Of a stretch of DNA of 64,000 nucleotides, positions 36,664-48,771 are shown one piece after another. Origin of the DNA: Stratiolaelaps scimitus (lineage: Eukaryota; Arthropoda; Arachnida; Mesostigmata; Laelapidae); the NCBI GenBank assembly GCA_019614645.1, contig JABWDB010000009.1, forward strand, positions 10,521,501 to 10,585,500. Direction: 5' to 3'. The translations under genes and the position numbers were made by a program. Under the pieces are notes generated by a model. The model did not search any database. It worked only from the letters and a program-made list of their open reading frames with translations, and was not told the origin of the DNA. How positions within the stretch are numbered: position 1 is the first letter of the stretch; each line of letters opens with the position of its first letter.

Positions 36664-37799
36664 TCATTCTGTTGTGGGTTGAACGTACATAATGTCTAAG
36701 CAATCTCTACTAGTCGTGCGGCCGATTCAGCCAACTTCGCGGTCGACGTTGCAGCGCTAACGAATAGAGGACATACAAACTTTGATCATTGATACCGTTA
36801 CGGGTTTATCGCCAAGTACGGAGTTAAGGCATAAAACAAGCATTCTATTCTATAGATTAGCGAATACGTTAGTGAAGCTCACTGAGGATGGCCGATGTAG
36901 CTTCAGCACAAACAAACAACGGCTGATCCAGTCGCTCTGCTCGGCTTGTTTTCCCCTTCAACAATACGTTGCAATGTGTGCTCAAAAAAATCTACCGCAG
37001 TGACTTTACATATGTTAGAGAACGAAAATCCCTCGTACAGTGGACACACTATCGTGTTTCTAGAATTCCGTTCAAATCAGTAGAAAACAAAAAACCTGCA
37101 CGCCTATACATTTACGACGTCACTCCCATTTCCGAGTCGCGTGTTTCCATATAATAAATGAGTTCATAAAAATGAACGGTGTGCTCTAGCTCCAGCTTGT
37201 TTTAATGCACCACTCGTGGTGGCCGCTTTCCTCTCGTATCGCTATTTCCATAACTACTAGCATTTTATAAATATTCATACCTGTGGTAATCTCCCTTTGA
37301 GTCGACATACCCCATTTGTCCAGCTTTTCGTGATTTACGAACGGGCTTCTTTGAAAGTTTCCCTAATGAATTGTAAGCATAGTCTCGTCGACGTTCAATT
37401 ATTAAAGCACAGTTATTCCAAGCGTTTCAATGCATCTAACATTTCTCCATCAGAGCGAAACTTGAGTTGAAGTATTTATCATCTAGTTTAATAAACGCCG
37501 TGATGCTGCGGCCAACGCTGCCATCGCAATTCACGGCACTGTCATGCACCGTTCGGCACTGCTTGCGTGCGGATATCGTTTCCCGGGCTTTCAATGGTAA
37601 TAGTTGTAGCACGAAACAGTCCTTCCTAATTTATCTTGAACATAGCCGGACCTGCGGTGCACACTATCATTATGGGTTTTTCATAAACACCTAACAACGT
37701 ACAAGTGGTGGTTTATTAAAATACCTATATATAGAGGCATGCTCCTATTTCGTATGATTGTGTGCCTTACAGTATGTGATAATTAGACAAGCAGTTTAA

Positions 37800-37831
37800 A
37801 TATATGTAAATATAGATATATTTACATATAT
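37800..37831. other. AT-only inverted repeat, 15-bp arms, 2-nt spacer
   Basis: ATATATGTAAATATA (37800-37814) pairs with 37817-37831 across GA. Simple AT composition makes this less surprising than the GC-bearing palindromes. Confidence 0.6.
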
Positions 37832-38317
37832 GTATATATATTTGGTCGATTGCAATGATCTAGGTTATCTGAGCTATTTTGTTGATTGTAGGGTTTTTAG
37901 TTCATATTTAGAACAAGTTACAGTGTTTGTGTTTACTCCGGAGTCAATCTCCGAAAAGGGCGGTCACTTTAATAAACGAAAAACCTCTACTTCTGTGGCA
38001 GAATCATTTTGCATTTTTTTTTGCTCATTTTCAATGTTTTCATTATAATTTTAGTACGATGTGATGCGCGGAATTCCAGAATAGACCGAGACAGAGGTTA
38101 TATTCCAAGCTGCCATATATTAAACGGTTGTATTTTCTGCTGTGGTAATTGTCAATATTCGTTCGCTCGTGAGATTCCCTGGAGTGCAGTCTAATCCGTT
38201 GGGACCTCAAACGGTTCAATCACCCATCTCAATCGATTACATCAATAGCAACGTTTTTCTAGGTAAAGACGTCCATGTCTAACATATTCACCAATTTTCC
38301 ATGAATTTTCGTTGGGA

Positions 38318-38368
38318 TTCAAACAGATCGTTTAGTGCTGATTTTTAGCACTAAACGCTCTGTTTGAG
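38318..38368. other. 22-bp inverted repeat (21/22), 7-nt loop
   Basis: The arms at 38318-38339 and 38347-38368 pair at all but one position and are separated by GATTTTT. It is too short for a usual microRNA precursor, but it is a very stable foldback in an otherwise unremarkable stretch. Confidence 0.8.
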
Positions 38369-38700
38369 CTTCTAGATCCTCCCCCAATAATGCCTAGAAA
38401 CAATCCCTAATTATTGTATGTTTGAATAAATATATGCTTCTAGATTCATGCCTGTCCTGCGAAACTGAATCAGCACTGAACTAATACATGCAAGCAACAT
38501 ACTCAAGTGGAAATCGATCAAATTTCACCCGGCTATGGTGCATGGTTCGAAGGTTATCAAAGTACCTACCTCGTTGTACAAAATAGCAGCAGCTAGCGAA
38601 GGGGTAAATGAACAGTTAGGAGAAAAACAGTTGTACAGTTAAAGAGACATCGGTTTCAATTGTTTCAAAAACCACCTTCTTTTCACCTTTTTTTTTTGAG

Positions 38701-39204
38701 AAGAAGACATTTTCTTCAAACGCACGGAGACCACCAGAGACATGCCCATCTCAATGGAAAGTGGGCCGATCCAGTGCAGTTTCTCTTTACCTGTTCTTCA
38801 GTAACTGTTCGGTTATTCTCACTCAAATGTCAGCCGACTTTAAACCCTCCATCTGTGAATGCATCGGCAATTTTCTGAAGCTGGCTTATTCGCAAGTCGA
38901 CGCAACACTGTCACTGGCTAAGGCTCGCAAAAAAGATACATGTGCTCAAACTTTCTACATTTCACATAACTCGTGCACTCGTACATGGGCCATTTGGCGA
39001 AGATCGAATCTGCGATCCAGAAATTGTCCAAAGAATATGTTGATATTTTCAGGGGAACCAGCTATATGCAAAGGTTTGCAACGTCTACCTACAGAAACGG
39101 AAAATCATAAAGTTTCGCATCTACTATTGTATATAATCGGCTTCGCCGGCCAAATAGCTATAGTATCATCAATGATTCATGATCATTTCACAAAAGTAGC
39201 GTGA
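38701..39204 (+). CDS. candidate 3'-terminal exon, 167 codons plus stop, unrecognised
   Basis: This frame is open from 38620 to a TGA at 39202-39204 (about 195 codons) in DNA of only about 42% GC, which makes it one of the least chance-like open stretches in the window. A long T tract ending in GAG at 38700 gives an acceptor-like border, though G before AG is disfavoured. The first in-frame ATG is at 38827, leaving 125 residues. The product has about eight cysteines, a basic mid-section (WRRSNLRSRNC) and one hydrophobic segment near the C-terminus (LLLYIIGFAGQIAIV). The stop codon lies inside a perfect 22-bp palindrome (39197-39218). No AATAAA follows closely and no family is recognised. It may be a lineage-specific gene, a remnant or chance. 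Confidence 0.28.
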   Translation, partial: KKTFSSNARRPPETCPSQWKVGRSSAVSLYLFFSNCSVILTQMSADFKPSICECIGNFLKLAYSQVDATLSLAKARKKDTCAQTFYISHNSCTRTWAIWRRSNLRSRNCPKNMLIFSGEPAICKGLQRLPTETENHKVSHLLLYIIGFAGQIAIVSSMIHDHFTKVA

Positions 39205-39218
39205 TCTAGATCACGCTA
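39197..39218. other. perfect 22-bp palindrome
   Basis: The sequence reads identically on both strands, built as TAGCGTGATCT followed by its exact complement. It has no spacer, so it would form a DNA cruciform or bind a symmetric dimer rather than make a looped RNA. It contains the TGA stop of the candidate frame 38701-39204. Confidence 0.85.
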
Positions 39219-39407
39219 GACAGACAACGGACCATCGGCTGATAAAGCTATGTACGGCACCTTGCCGTGTATCTCTTTCTGTCTGCGTATCCATTGAAAC
39301 GGAGTGTTTCTTCTTCGTTTGACCACAGTGAAACGTGACGTTGGCACGCACACATAATATCCCGCCACCCATATAGGCAAGGTGTATATATAGGTATATC
39401 TTCGTAT

Positions 39408-39426
39408 GTATATATATATATATATA
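39408..39426. repeat. (TA)n microsatellite
   Basis: About nine TA units, preceded by a shorter TATATATA at about 39385. Confidence 0.85.
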
Positions 39427-40760
39427 CAACGACCATCTTCTTCCTGCTGCAGGACTGGCCGACTGGAAGCGCAGTGGTGGCGGCGGCGACAGCGGCTGCT
39501 GACGACTATATCCGAGAGCGTGCTTGGCCAGCTCTCTCTTGGCTTACCCCCGCCTCCCTCACGGCACTGCCAGCATATGGTTTTCTCGTCTCGTCATAGT
39601 AAAGTCACTCGTGAGCGGGTTAGCCCGGCTGGCCAGCCGGCAGTCTCGGTTTTATATTCACTTCTGCCGTCGCGTTCGGGCTGCCGTAATGTAACGAATC
39701 GTGCAACGCAGAGGTGGAGGGTGCTGGCTGTCTATAAGAAGAGAAAGCCAGTCACCCCCTAGGCTCATGGAATTCCGCAAGGTTCAACCGTGGCTTCCAC
39801 AACGTGAAGAAGATGAAAATACTAAGGAAAAAATAAGTGAAAGAAGAAGAAGAAGGGAACGAAGCCATGGTAGAAGTGGAGAGGCGGAAAAACTCGTAGC
39901 GGCTAAAAGACGAAAAGAGGTGAATGGGGTGACGGTGGGGGTCTGCAATTGCAGCATCATCCCGTTCTAACCCCCCCCGAGTGGCGAGTGAGAACGTTGG
40001 CGGTTGGTGGTAGCGGCGGACGACGAGCGTGCGCCGGGTGTGCTCCTGTGATTTGGCCGACGAGAGATCCGTCGCTGTGCAGACCCTCGTCACCGGCGGG
40101 GGGGGAAACAGAATATTCTAGGAGTGGTATTGGCCCACCACGAGTGCGGATGTTATAGCAGAGGATCGTCGAGCGATGACGTCGACGAGATCGTGCTACG
40201 TAAGCGGCATGCATAGCCGTCCCCTCGGATGGGACGGGGCGCGTTGAGGAGAGACTGGCACAGGACGAAGGCCGAAAGCGAGAACAGGACCGCGGAGGCT
40301 GCAGTACCAACCTGAGTGGGCCCTCGCTGGACTCACTGCAGCGACTGTGGGTCACGCCATCTTCTCGTCCTCAGTGCTTCGGCGTCCCCATAGGCGTCCC
40401 CTCCAGACGCCCCGCTGTAGCAATGACGACATCAGAACACTGCGGGAAATTCGCGAAAAACCACTCAGACTCATGCAAATGCAGTCGGTCAGAAGATCAG
40501 TCGGTGAGGACGCCATAGATATGATGACGGTTGTTGCGCTGAGATCAGAGGGACGACAAGTATAAGGTTTCAAATTAGCCCCGATAATAACCGTTAGGAG
40601 ATCAGCCTCATCCTGCGGTTAGCTTTTGCCAAAATTTTGGGGTGAATAATGCACATTCCCTACAGAATGTCCTGATGCTGACGCGCACATTGTGGTTCGA
40701 CGTTCGCAATTTTATTAGCTCGGGACAGACTTACTTAACTTCAACGCAATTTTTTCTCAG

Positions 40761-40779
40761 TGGCCGACTTCATGTGAAG
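40761..40779 (+). other. 19-bp segment framed by strong splice-like sites
   Basis: A T-rich tract ending in CTCAG precedes it, and it ends AAG|GTAAGA. Both borders match consensus well. At 19 bp it is very short and not a multiple of three, so if spliced in it would shift a frame or belong to an untranslated leader. Chance pairing of two good sites is the alternative. Confidence 0.2.
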
Positions 40780-41651
40780 GTAAGATCAATTGCATCTACT
40801 TTGCATTCGGTCGTTATTTAGCAGAGAATATTAAAGGGCTATATACTACGAGATGGCATATTTATTTCGTAAATAAAGAAATGATGACCGGTAAAACGTT
40901 GTTCATATTAACCTTTAGAAGTGTGCATTTACGTACGATTTTCGTAACAACTTGTGATTAGTCGAATCAATAAAAAAAAAAGATAATTTTACCATTATAT
41001 TATTATGCAGGCATCACTATTCAAGTTTCAGTACAGCCGTGGCTTTTAGCATCGCCCAAAGCCCTATGAAACCTTCGCATAATGGAGGGGTAGCATGATT
41101 CGTTTCCCACGAAACGCCCAGCACCACCATCACCACCCTGTATGTACAGTTCACTTGAGTATCCCCCGACCGCCCGCGTCTCGTGTCAGGCCTGACTGCC
41201 GTCTGTCGCATTTCGCTCAAGCCATTGCCCTTCGTGGTGGGGCGGGTTTCCTGTGTTAGGACACATCGTCCTAATTTGGCCGTTCATTATTTTCCGGTTA
41301 GCAGGCAACGCAGGCGGTGAGGACTTAGTACACTACAAGTAGGTCTGAGCTTACTGGGCTGGCCTAGGTGACTGCTCGGCTTGCGACTCGCGTACGATGG
41401 CTGCCGTTACAGCAACTATTACTACTAGGTCCGCCACTATTCCCACTGCTGCTGCTCGGCACCATCCTGATCCTTCCCTGTTCATCCCTTCCCCCCGGGC
41501 TGCCGCTGTCGTGGCCGCATGGAAAGGCGTGGTTGGTAGCAGTCCTATTGTGTAGGACCGCAGGTCTCCTGCCAGCCTTTTACTTGTCATTGCCCACACG
41601 GTCGAGCTCCCAGTCCCTCCGAACGTCTGCAGCGGTTCTGCGCAGCAAGGA

Positions 41652-41663
41652 CCCCCCCCCCCC
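41652..41663. repeat. poly-C run of 12
   Basis: Twelve consecutive C, unusually long for this window. The next longest C runs are at about 39970 and 52272. Confidence 0.9.
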
Positions 41664-41700
41664 GACATATACACAGACACATATGTGTAGGTACTTAATC

Positions 41701-41722
41701 TATATATATATATATATATATA
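41701..41722. repeat. (TA)n microsatellite
   Basis: About 11 TA units, 37 bp after the poly-C run. Confidence 0.9.
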
Positions 41723-42557
41723 CATTTGCAGCGGGGCACAATGTCGCGACGATTACCAGGTCGCTCAGATCGACGACAACTAACGAAGACAGCGAATGAG
41801 TGAGAGAGCGGCCACAGTTCCACCCCGACTCTGGCCGTGGTGACTTGGCCGGCGTCAGACGGCAACGAAGACTTTTGCGTTAACAGTAAGTGGCGTTTGA
41901 CGGCTACGCATACTTAGTTACCGAACAGGCAGAATCCTGCTTATTCGCGGCCTCGAGTCCTTGTAGAGTCGCGAGGCTTATCATCGCCATAGATGTCGTC
42001 TACCGGATAGTAACAACAAGTGTTACCTTTGATGCGACCTGCATCAATTGGGGGAGAGATATATGCCAAGTTTCGTCTCTGTACAGATCGATGACGTCGC
42101 GAACGTCGTTCCTCGTAAAGGTGCTCGGCCTGCCGGTGTTTATTCGTCAGCGTGTACGCGCGCGCCACGCTGAAATATATTTGCCCGTCCAATCCCGATT
42201 AGGCAAAACAAGGCTTACTGTCTCTGATGCTACAGCACATATTAATGGTGGAAATAGATACCTGCCCATGATTCCACATGGGTCGCCTCCTCTACGTTGT
42301 TAACTTTGGGGCAGCCACATAGCAGTCGCCGCGCAGATGGTTTCTGCGCCTGCGGGTAGTGAACCATCAATGTCCATGACGATGATGGTGATTGTGATGA
42401 TAGTGATGCAATGTCGATAACAGCCTGCCATCGGCTCCTGCTTCTTGTTTGTACGGCTACTACTCGTAGCAGTGCGCTGTTACCAGAGAGACAGGCTAAG
42501 CCGGTGCTGCCAATGCTATTGCTGCTTGCCCTCCAGACTCGTATATAAGTACATGCA

Positions 42558-42749
42558 CAGGGTGTTCGGAAAGTAACGCAGCCTCATGGGACTGAGCAAG
42601 GTTATTATGTGTTATGAAGTAGACGCAGACAGCATAAGTTGGCAGAGAAAAAAAAAATGTAGAAAGAAAACATTGCAGAGAAGGTTACTTTTGGACAGGG
42701 CGAACTTGGTCAGTTTCCCATGGGGTAGTGTAACTTTTCGAACACCCCG
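42558..42749. mobile_element. non-autonomous mariner-like transposon (MITE), 192 bp
   Basis: The left end begins CAGGGTGTTCGGAAAGT. The reverse complement of the right end begins CGGGGTGTTCGAAAAGT. The ends match over about 45 bp with gaps (left 42558-42602, right about 42704-42749), including a shared CATGGGA-CTGA-CAAG block further in. TA follows the right end, while CA precedes the left end, consistent with a TA target duplication altered by one base. A second copy of the terminal motif (GTTACTTTTGGA) lies just inside the right arm, near 42684-42696. The interior has an A-rich stretch and no transposase, so it would have been mobilised in trans. Short length, inverted ends and TA are typical of Tc1/mariner-derived MITEs; the family assignment is inference. 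Confidence 0.72.
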
Positions 42750-42774
42750 TATTAGCTTAGCTATAATGTTACAG

Positions 42775-42820
42775 GATAGCTCGAAAGCTATCTAGCCAAT
42801 CGGAGCCTACAAATAGGCTC
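42775..42820. other. pair of adjacent 7-bp tetraloop hairpins
   Basis: GATAGCT-CGAA-AGCTATC at 42775-42792 is followed ten bases later by GAGCCTA-CAAA-TAGGCTC at 42803-42820. Both stems are perfect. They lie 25 bp beyond the right end of the MITE. Confidence 0.5.
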
Positions 42821-44080
42821 ACAGCTACAACCACTTATACATCCATGTCGATCCTACCACTATATGGCCAGAGAGGGGCCTGATGGCAGCCAGAGCCCTA
42901 TTACAACCTAGCGACGTCCATGTACTATGCACCCATACGGGCGTGACTGTACATCAATGCTGTGTAGGACATAGGTGCATAGGCCTTAGGTTCACCTCAA
43001 CCGACGGCCAGAGTCTATGGCCATCTCAGATAGAAACGATGAGTCTTACAGACACGTTGCTATGCACTCCCCTGTAGCCCTTGCCTTGTTGGCTATTGGC
43101 GAATGCGTGTCGTCACCACTAGCACCTAACTAGCTCTGACATCGTCGGGTCTTGTGGCCATCCGTAGACATGCATGTCACTCATTGCCAACGTATGTACA
43201 TATGACAGCTAGCCTAGGATACGCACAAGCCTCCTCTGATGTAATGCATGACGTCGTAGAGCCCCAAAAGCCACTCTAAGTCTTAAAAAAGGTGAAGATA
43301 TACCGTGGCTATATATAACTTAGTATAGGACTGACCCAAGTTGTCCAGTTCATCCAACGCTTGAATACCAACAGACGCGTGCAAGCAGGACTCGATGGTA
43401 GAGGGGACCACCAAGCAGTTAATGTTAAAGCAAGAGAGAAAAAGCACAGGTTGCACCACGGTAAGTGATAGCCTAGATGTGACATTTGTAAATACAAGAA
43501 GATGTATGTTTCTCAATTGCACTACAGTATTAGCATAGAACGCTTTCGATGCCACTATATCGGACCCAAAGTTTCACCCCCCAGATTCCATAACGTTGGC
43601 ACATCTGATTTCTCGAATGTTCAAGGTCGAATGATTATAGCTAATCCTTTAGCCTTATACTATGCACAATATGGAATAACATACATATGTATAATTCACC
43701 GCAGGCATAACCTTATCAATTACAGTCCATATTGTATATGGCCAATGACATGACCATGGCAACATAAATAGTTGTCGGTGAAGTTGGGTTTGCTTTATAC
43801 ACAGAAAATAAATAGATGAACACATTTACTCAAGATGGATGCTGCTTCATCTGTGATGATTTGACAGTCGGCGTCAACAGAGGTAGCAGCAACAGTTCTC
43901 TCTCATTTTTCTGGCGTGTCCTGGTGTTTAGTGGCTGAATTGCGTCTCCTCTACACAATGCAAACTTGTGCACATACTATTTTCAGGCTAGAGTAAAAAA
44001 AGGTGCCGGCTCGAATGGGTCTGTATGCTGCCTAGTTTGCGGTAGTTCGGCCAGTGACGGACGTGTTCATGTACGCGGCG

Positions 44081-44102
44081 GCTGCTGCAGCAGCAGCAGC
44101 AG
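44081..44102. repeat. (CTG/CAG)n triplet repeat
   Basis: GCTGCTGCAG passes into (CAG)n, so the left end is self-complementary to the right end. Confidence 0.85.
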
Positions 44103-44698
44103 TTGCTTTATGAACTAACCAACTCCCGACTACCGCCGCAGGCGGTGTGTGGCCTGTACCCGTGACATCACGTGATAGAGGGCTCATATATAGAGCTGGG
44201 CTCGTCGTCCTGCACGGCGTCCCAGCCAGCCGCACAGCCAGTTCATAGCGTCATAGCATCGAAAGGGGCCGAACCCGCCTCGACGCCGAATAGAATATGG
44301 AGGAAGAAAGACGTAGAGGATAGGCTCGCTGCATTCGTGTGGGATTGATGCCAGACAGGCAGATAGCCAGCCGGCAGGGTCTTCAGGGATGCCAAACGCC
44401 TGCCAATGTCAGAATCTACCCAGCAGCAGCAGCAAAAATGCTGCCCGACCGAGGCAGACTCACGAGACATCAGCGGGACGCTGCAACGCTGCGCCAGCGG
44501 GATAGCCAGGGGATGGAGCCGCAGCAGCAGCAGAGGATAGAGCAGCATGCGGAAGAGATGTAGGGTTTCCGTCCAGCGGGAAGATCAGACCAGGGGAGCA
44601 GGGAGAAGAGCATGGAAGGGGCCAGGGGGCATTTGCTCCTTTTTGCCTCCCGGTTCCTTGTTATGGCTCAATGACAAAACGGGGAAGGAAGTGAGACG

Positions 44699-44722
44699 CG
44701 GAGAGAGAGAGAGAGAGAGAGA
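44699..44722. repeat. (GA)n microsatellite
   Basis: About 12 GA units. Confidence 0.9.
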
Positions 44723-46425
44723 AGGAGTGTATAGTCCAAGCGAGAGTTTCGTTCGTTGCTACCCGCCCGCTACTAACCGTCCGCTGCCTTCTTCTCGGAT
44801 AGACTGGGATGGAATCCGTTGCCGGCGATAGCCTGAGGGTGCATCCGTCTGAAGCGCACGGGCACCAGCAGAAGCGTTCATATAAGGACGGATCCAGCTA
44901 GGAGAGAGAACCAAAAAGGCGAGCGGGAGCGTGGCATGGAGAAGGCTAGCATGCGCCAGTGCCAGAGAGTATGAGACGAAGCGAGAGAAAGTGAGGAAAG
45001 TGTGGGAAAAATCAGAGGGAGCCTAGGAGTAGGGTAACGCCAGGCTTCGAGGTGAACATGAAGAAGGAGGAGAGAGTATAAGCAAGCGAAGACCGACGAA
45101 AGGACGACGGCCGAGAGTCAGTCAGGAGCATGGGCATCAGCCAACCCAATTTGGATCCGAGGATAGGAGTCCTCCTGTACCCTCCCGTCTCCACAGCGCC
45201 AACCTCCCGTTTCATACGCACGACTCCGAGTCCCGCTTCTTGGTGGTCGGTGGAGTCCTGTTCGACTTCGTAGGTGCTGGTACTGGTGTTGGTCTTTGGT
45301 TGCCTTTCGCAGGGCCAAAGCGCCGCGGGGACGCAATAGCCGCATAGCTTTTGCTTAGCCTGCGTTGGATTGACCTATTCCTCATCTACCTCCGTTCTCA
45401 CTTGCACTCGATCTCCTGCGTTCGTTGTGTCCTGCGGACTCTGTGCCAAACGCTGATTCAGTCTACTCCCGCAGTTCTTCTCCATCACGGTGACACCACT
45501 CTGTGCCTCGGAGGGCTCATACTGCGCCCTGCTACTCTTCAGCAGAAACCGTTCTGTGTCGTTATTTTAAGAACAGGAAGAACGAACTATCAACCTTCAC
45601 TTACTTAAGTCGTTATGATCAGGCTGATTGTTCTGTCGACTAGATGGGATGCTCATGCTGGACATTCATATTAACGTTGACTACCAGCCTCTGGCCAGTT
45701 CGCAATGCCACGATCGAATGACTGCAATCGGACGCAGTGGATCACAATTGGTAGCGCATATGTGTCCCTTTATTATACAAATCAAGCAGCATAAGCACCA
45801 ATTTGGCTCATGGTTTCCGAATCATGCGTGCATGCTGGCAGGGTATAAGGGAAGTAGGCCAGATATACAGCACAGGAACGAGGAAAAATGATCACATTTC
45901 GATTGCTCTATCACCGGCAGCAGCAATATCAGCAGGTAAGGAGAGGCACATTTGCAGAACATGCGACGCCTCGTGCGTTGTCTGATATTTGATTTCGGCT
46001 ATCACTACTGCATTTGCAGCTTTGGCTGATTTAGTTTTTCTTCCCTTTAAAGTGATGCCTCAGGCTGGCTCAAAGATAGTAAACACTTGACCTCCTTCAG
46101 AAAGGAGACGAAATAGACATCAGATGCTGGGGAACAACTACTGTCGGGAAAGAGATAGCCCTCCACTGCGCTATTGTTGTTTTAAAGCAGTGCAGACTAA
46201 AACTTGTAGCACACGAAGCTGTTGTGTGAAATTTAGCAGGTGAACCAAGGCACATTTTACTCAGAACGATCGGTCGTGATGGTCCTTCGTAATAGGTAAT
46301 CGTCAAAAAATGCGGGTCAAAGGATCTCAGATGTGTTCCCTCAGGCACAGAGGACGATGCGACTTTCAAGAGGTCTCAGATAAAAAAAAAGTATTTAGAA
46401 AGTTAAATAGAAAATAAATCTATTG

Positions 46426-46453
46426 GCTTAACGAACCCGCTAAATCGTTAAGC
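46426..46453. other. 9-bp perfect stem-loop
   Basis: GCTTAACGA pairs with TCGTTAAGC around a 10-nt loop. Confidence 0.5.
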
Positions 46454-46993
46454 GCTAACATAAAACACTGATACACTTAAAGTCAATCAATAAAGGTGTA
46501 TACTAACAACTCCACGGCAAATTTACCATTTTCGATTCCAGAAACACATACACAGATGACGAAGGCGTTAACTTTCTCTCAAATCGTACAACCACTATGC
46601 GCGAACGCGGCATTCGCTCGCGTCGACGACGTCAAACTGCGTTTCTGCCGCTGCCTTTTTGCGGCATCGAAGCTACCTGAGTTCAGAGATAAATTGTCGA
46701 TTTAACAACTGTCGTCCCGCCTCGGCCCTCCACTCCCGTGTGACTATAATCACCTGCAGGAGTCTCGGAAGTGAGGTGAAATGTGTGTCCTTGGCTAGCC
46801 CTCACGCGTTTGTGAGACCGCGTGGCCTGCTCATAAATTCAGACGTCCCCTGTGGTTGGCCGTCTACAGTGTCGTTAACAGCGCCGTAGCAAGGCATAGG
46901 AAAATAGCTTAGCAGAAGCATGGCTAAGGGGAGGCTTCAACTACGCAGCGTTTGCATGAAAAATACGTGTAACAGATTTTTGTCTATGAGACA

Positions 46994-47073
46994 GCCGAAT
47001 TTTTCATACTTTTCAAATATCTGAAATGAATGCGCCGAATTTTTCATACGAAAAGTATCTGAAATGAACGCGC
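46994..47073. repeat. 40-bp tandem duplication
   Basis: Two adjacent 40-bp units both begin GCCGAATTTTTCATAC and share a later ATCTGAAATGAA block near the end. The differences are concentrated in the middle of the unit, around 47010-47017 versus 47050-47057. This is a simple tandem duplication that has partly diverged. Confidence 0.75.
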
Positions 47074-48748
47074 TAAATATGGCTATGTGACCTTCTCTAA
47101 TTTCTAACAAACATGTCGTCAGCGTGGCCTGTGAAGGCTTAAAATTTTGATTTAAGAATACCTATGTATGAGAAAAGAGTTCACGGAAGATTCGGAATGG
47201 CCTTGTTTGGCGGGAACTTTCAAAATGAATTGTGTGAGAGATGGATTGACTATATGAGAGATTGATATGATGACATATCACATCATTTCTTCTTTATTTG
47301 TTTTCGTGTTTAACGCAATTCGTATTTAACGTTCACCAGTTGAAAACCGTAACCATTTATTAATAGCGATTTCATGAAATCGATGTTGTTAAAAATGACG
47401 GCCAATGTGTGTAGCCAATTTCGGTTCAGTGTCCAGCAATAAGATCTCCTCTTTCGACCAGCGCATGTACGTGTAAAACAACACACCTACTATGTAGGAT
47501 GCCGCCAGCTGAAGGAGGAGGAGGTTTTTAGCCCTATCCAGACAGACACGTCTCCCCAGGCCGCTTTCGTCTTCCATCGGAAGGACTTTTATCGTTGTAA
47601 GGAAGTGAGTGCGCCTCGGCCAGGCCAGAAGTGGAGGAGACGACTAACGTGCAAAGAACACTAATTACTTGATTGGACACCCGATTTGCCTGCTGCTGAT
47701 TCTCTGATTCTCTCCCGCTTGCTCTGATCTGATACTGTTTCGGCTGGCGCTACTGCCGCCGCGGCCGCCGCCGCCTCCCGTTCGGTCTGACTGACTGATA
47801 GCGACAAATTGTATCGATGGAAGCCCTCGGCCGTCTTGCTCAAGTTAAGAGGCGGGCGGGGCGGCACGGGAGAGCTTCGAAATACAATTTGCCTCCGTCA
47901 CGCAGTACGTCTCAAGAGCTGCTGCTGCTCACGATTCGCTGTCAGATAGCTCACAGCAAGGATATCGTAGAGTCCGGATTTCGGGACTTACGTGGCCGAG
48001 GCGGGGCGGGGGCTGGTTGAAGAGAAGCGGGACCTGATTAAAACACGGGCTGCAATGAGCTCAAAGAGCCCGTAACATAATATCGTGCGCACGCAATCTT
48101 GAGTAACTCGACGGATAATCGGATTCGATTGCGGCGACCAGATTAACAGCGGTCTCATCTGAGCGCCTGCATGGAACTCTTGCAAATATTGTAACACTAT
48201 GTTAGTTAAAATCGGAGTGTAGAAAACAATGTGAAGATCTGGCGACATTGAAATCAAAATACGGCTTTGGGTGGGTGTAGACATGTACCTATTTTGATGT
48301 TTGTTTGCTCTACAGATTTTTATTGGCTACATTTTCGGCAATACCAGAACCGAACTATAATTCATATACGGTATGCTAATTAAGAAACATCAGATGATTC
48401 CTAATAAAAAGTTCAGGTATGGTTATGGTTAAGTAAGGTATCCATCAAAAATAAGTGTATTATACTGCTGACTTTTATTCTTAGGCTTTGGCCCCTAAGG
48501 AATGAGCCGGGTCTATATTTCAACCAGTTTCGTTGCAGGCGAGCAACGCAAAATTTTAAAACTAGGAGAAATCAATTAGTTTCAAAAACAAACTAGAATT
48601 ACTGAGACTAGCTTTCAAGGATGAAAGAGCAATTGTCCTGGCTTCTTTAATATGTAGCCCTCTGCTACGCGTTTCTTAGCAAGGCCGAAGTCGAAAGAGG
48701 GTTTTTTTTGCTGACGAGAAGGACTGAAAACCGAATAAAATACAGCTC

Positions 48749-48771
48749 TAGAGAGAGAGAGAGAGAGAGAG
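48749..48771. repeat. (GA)n microsatellite
   Basis: About 11 GA units. Confidence 0.9.

Larger units (their letters stand above)
33250..38619. other. no gene recognised
   Basis: The frame open at 33750-34175 lacks an early ATG and is within chance length. A 10-bp doublet AGGAAATTGT/AGGAAATTGC lies near 33640-33660. Otherwise this is unique sequence with the triplet repeat at 36629. Confidence 0.5.
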
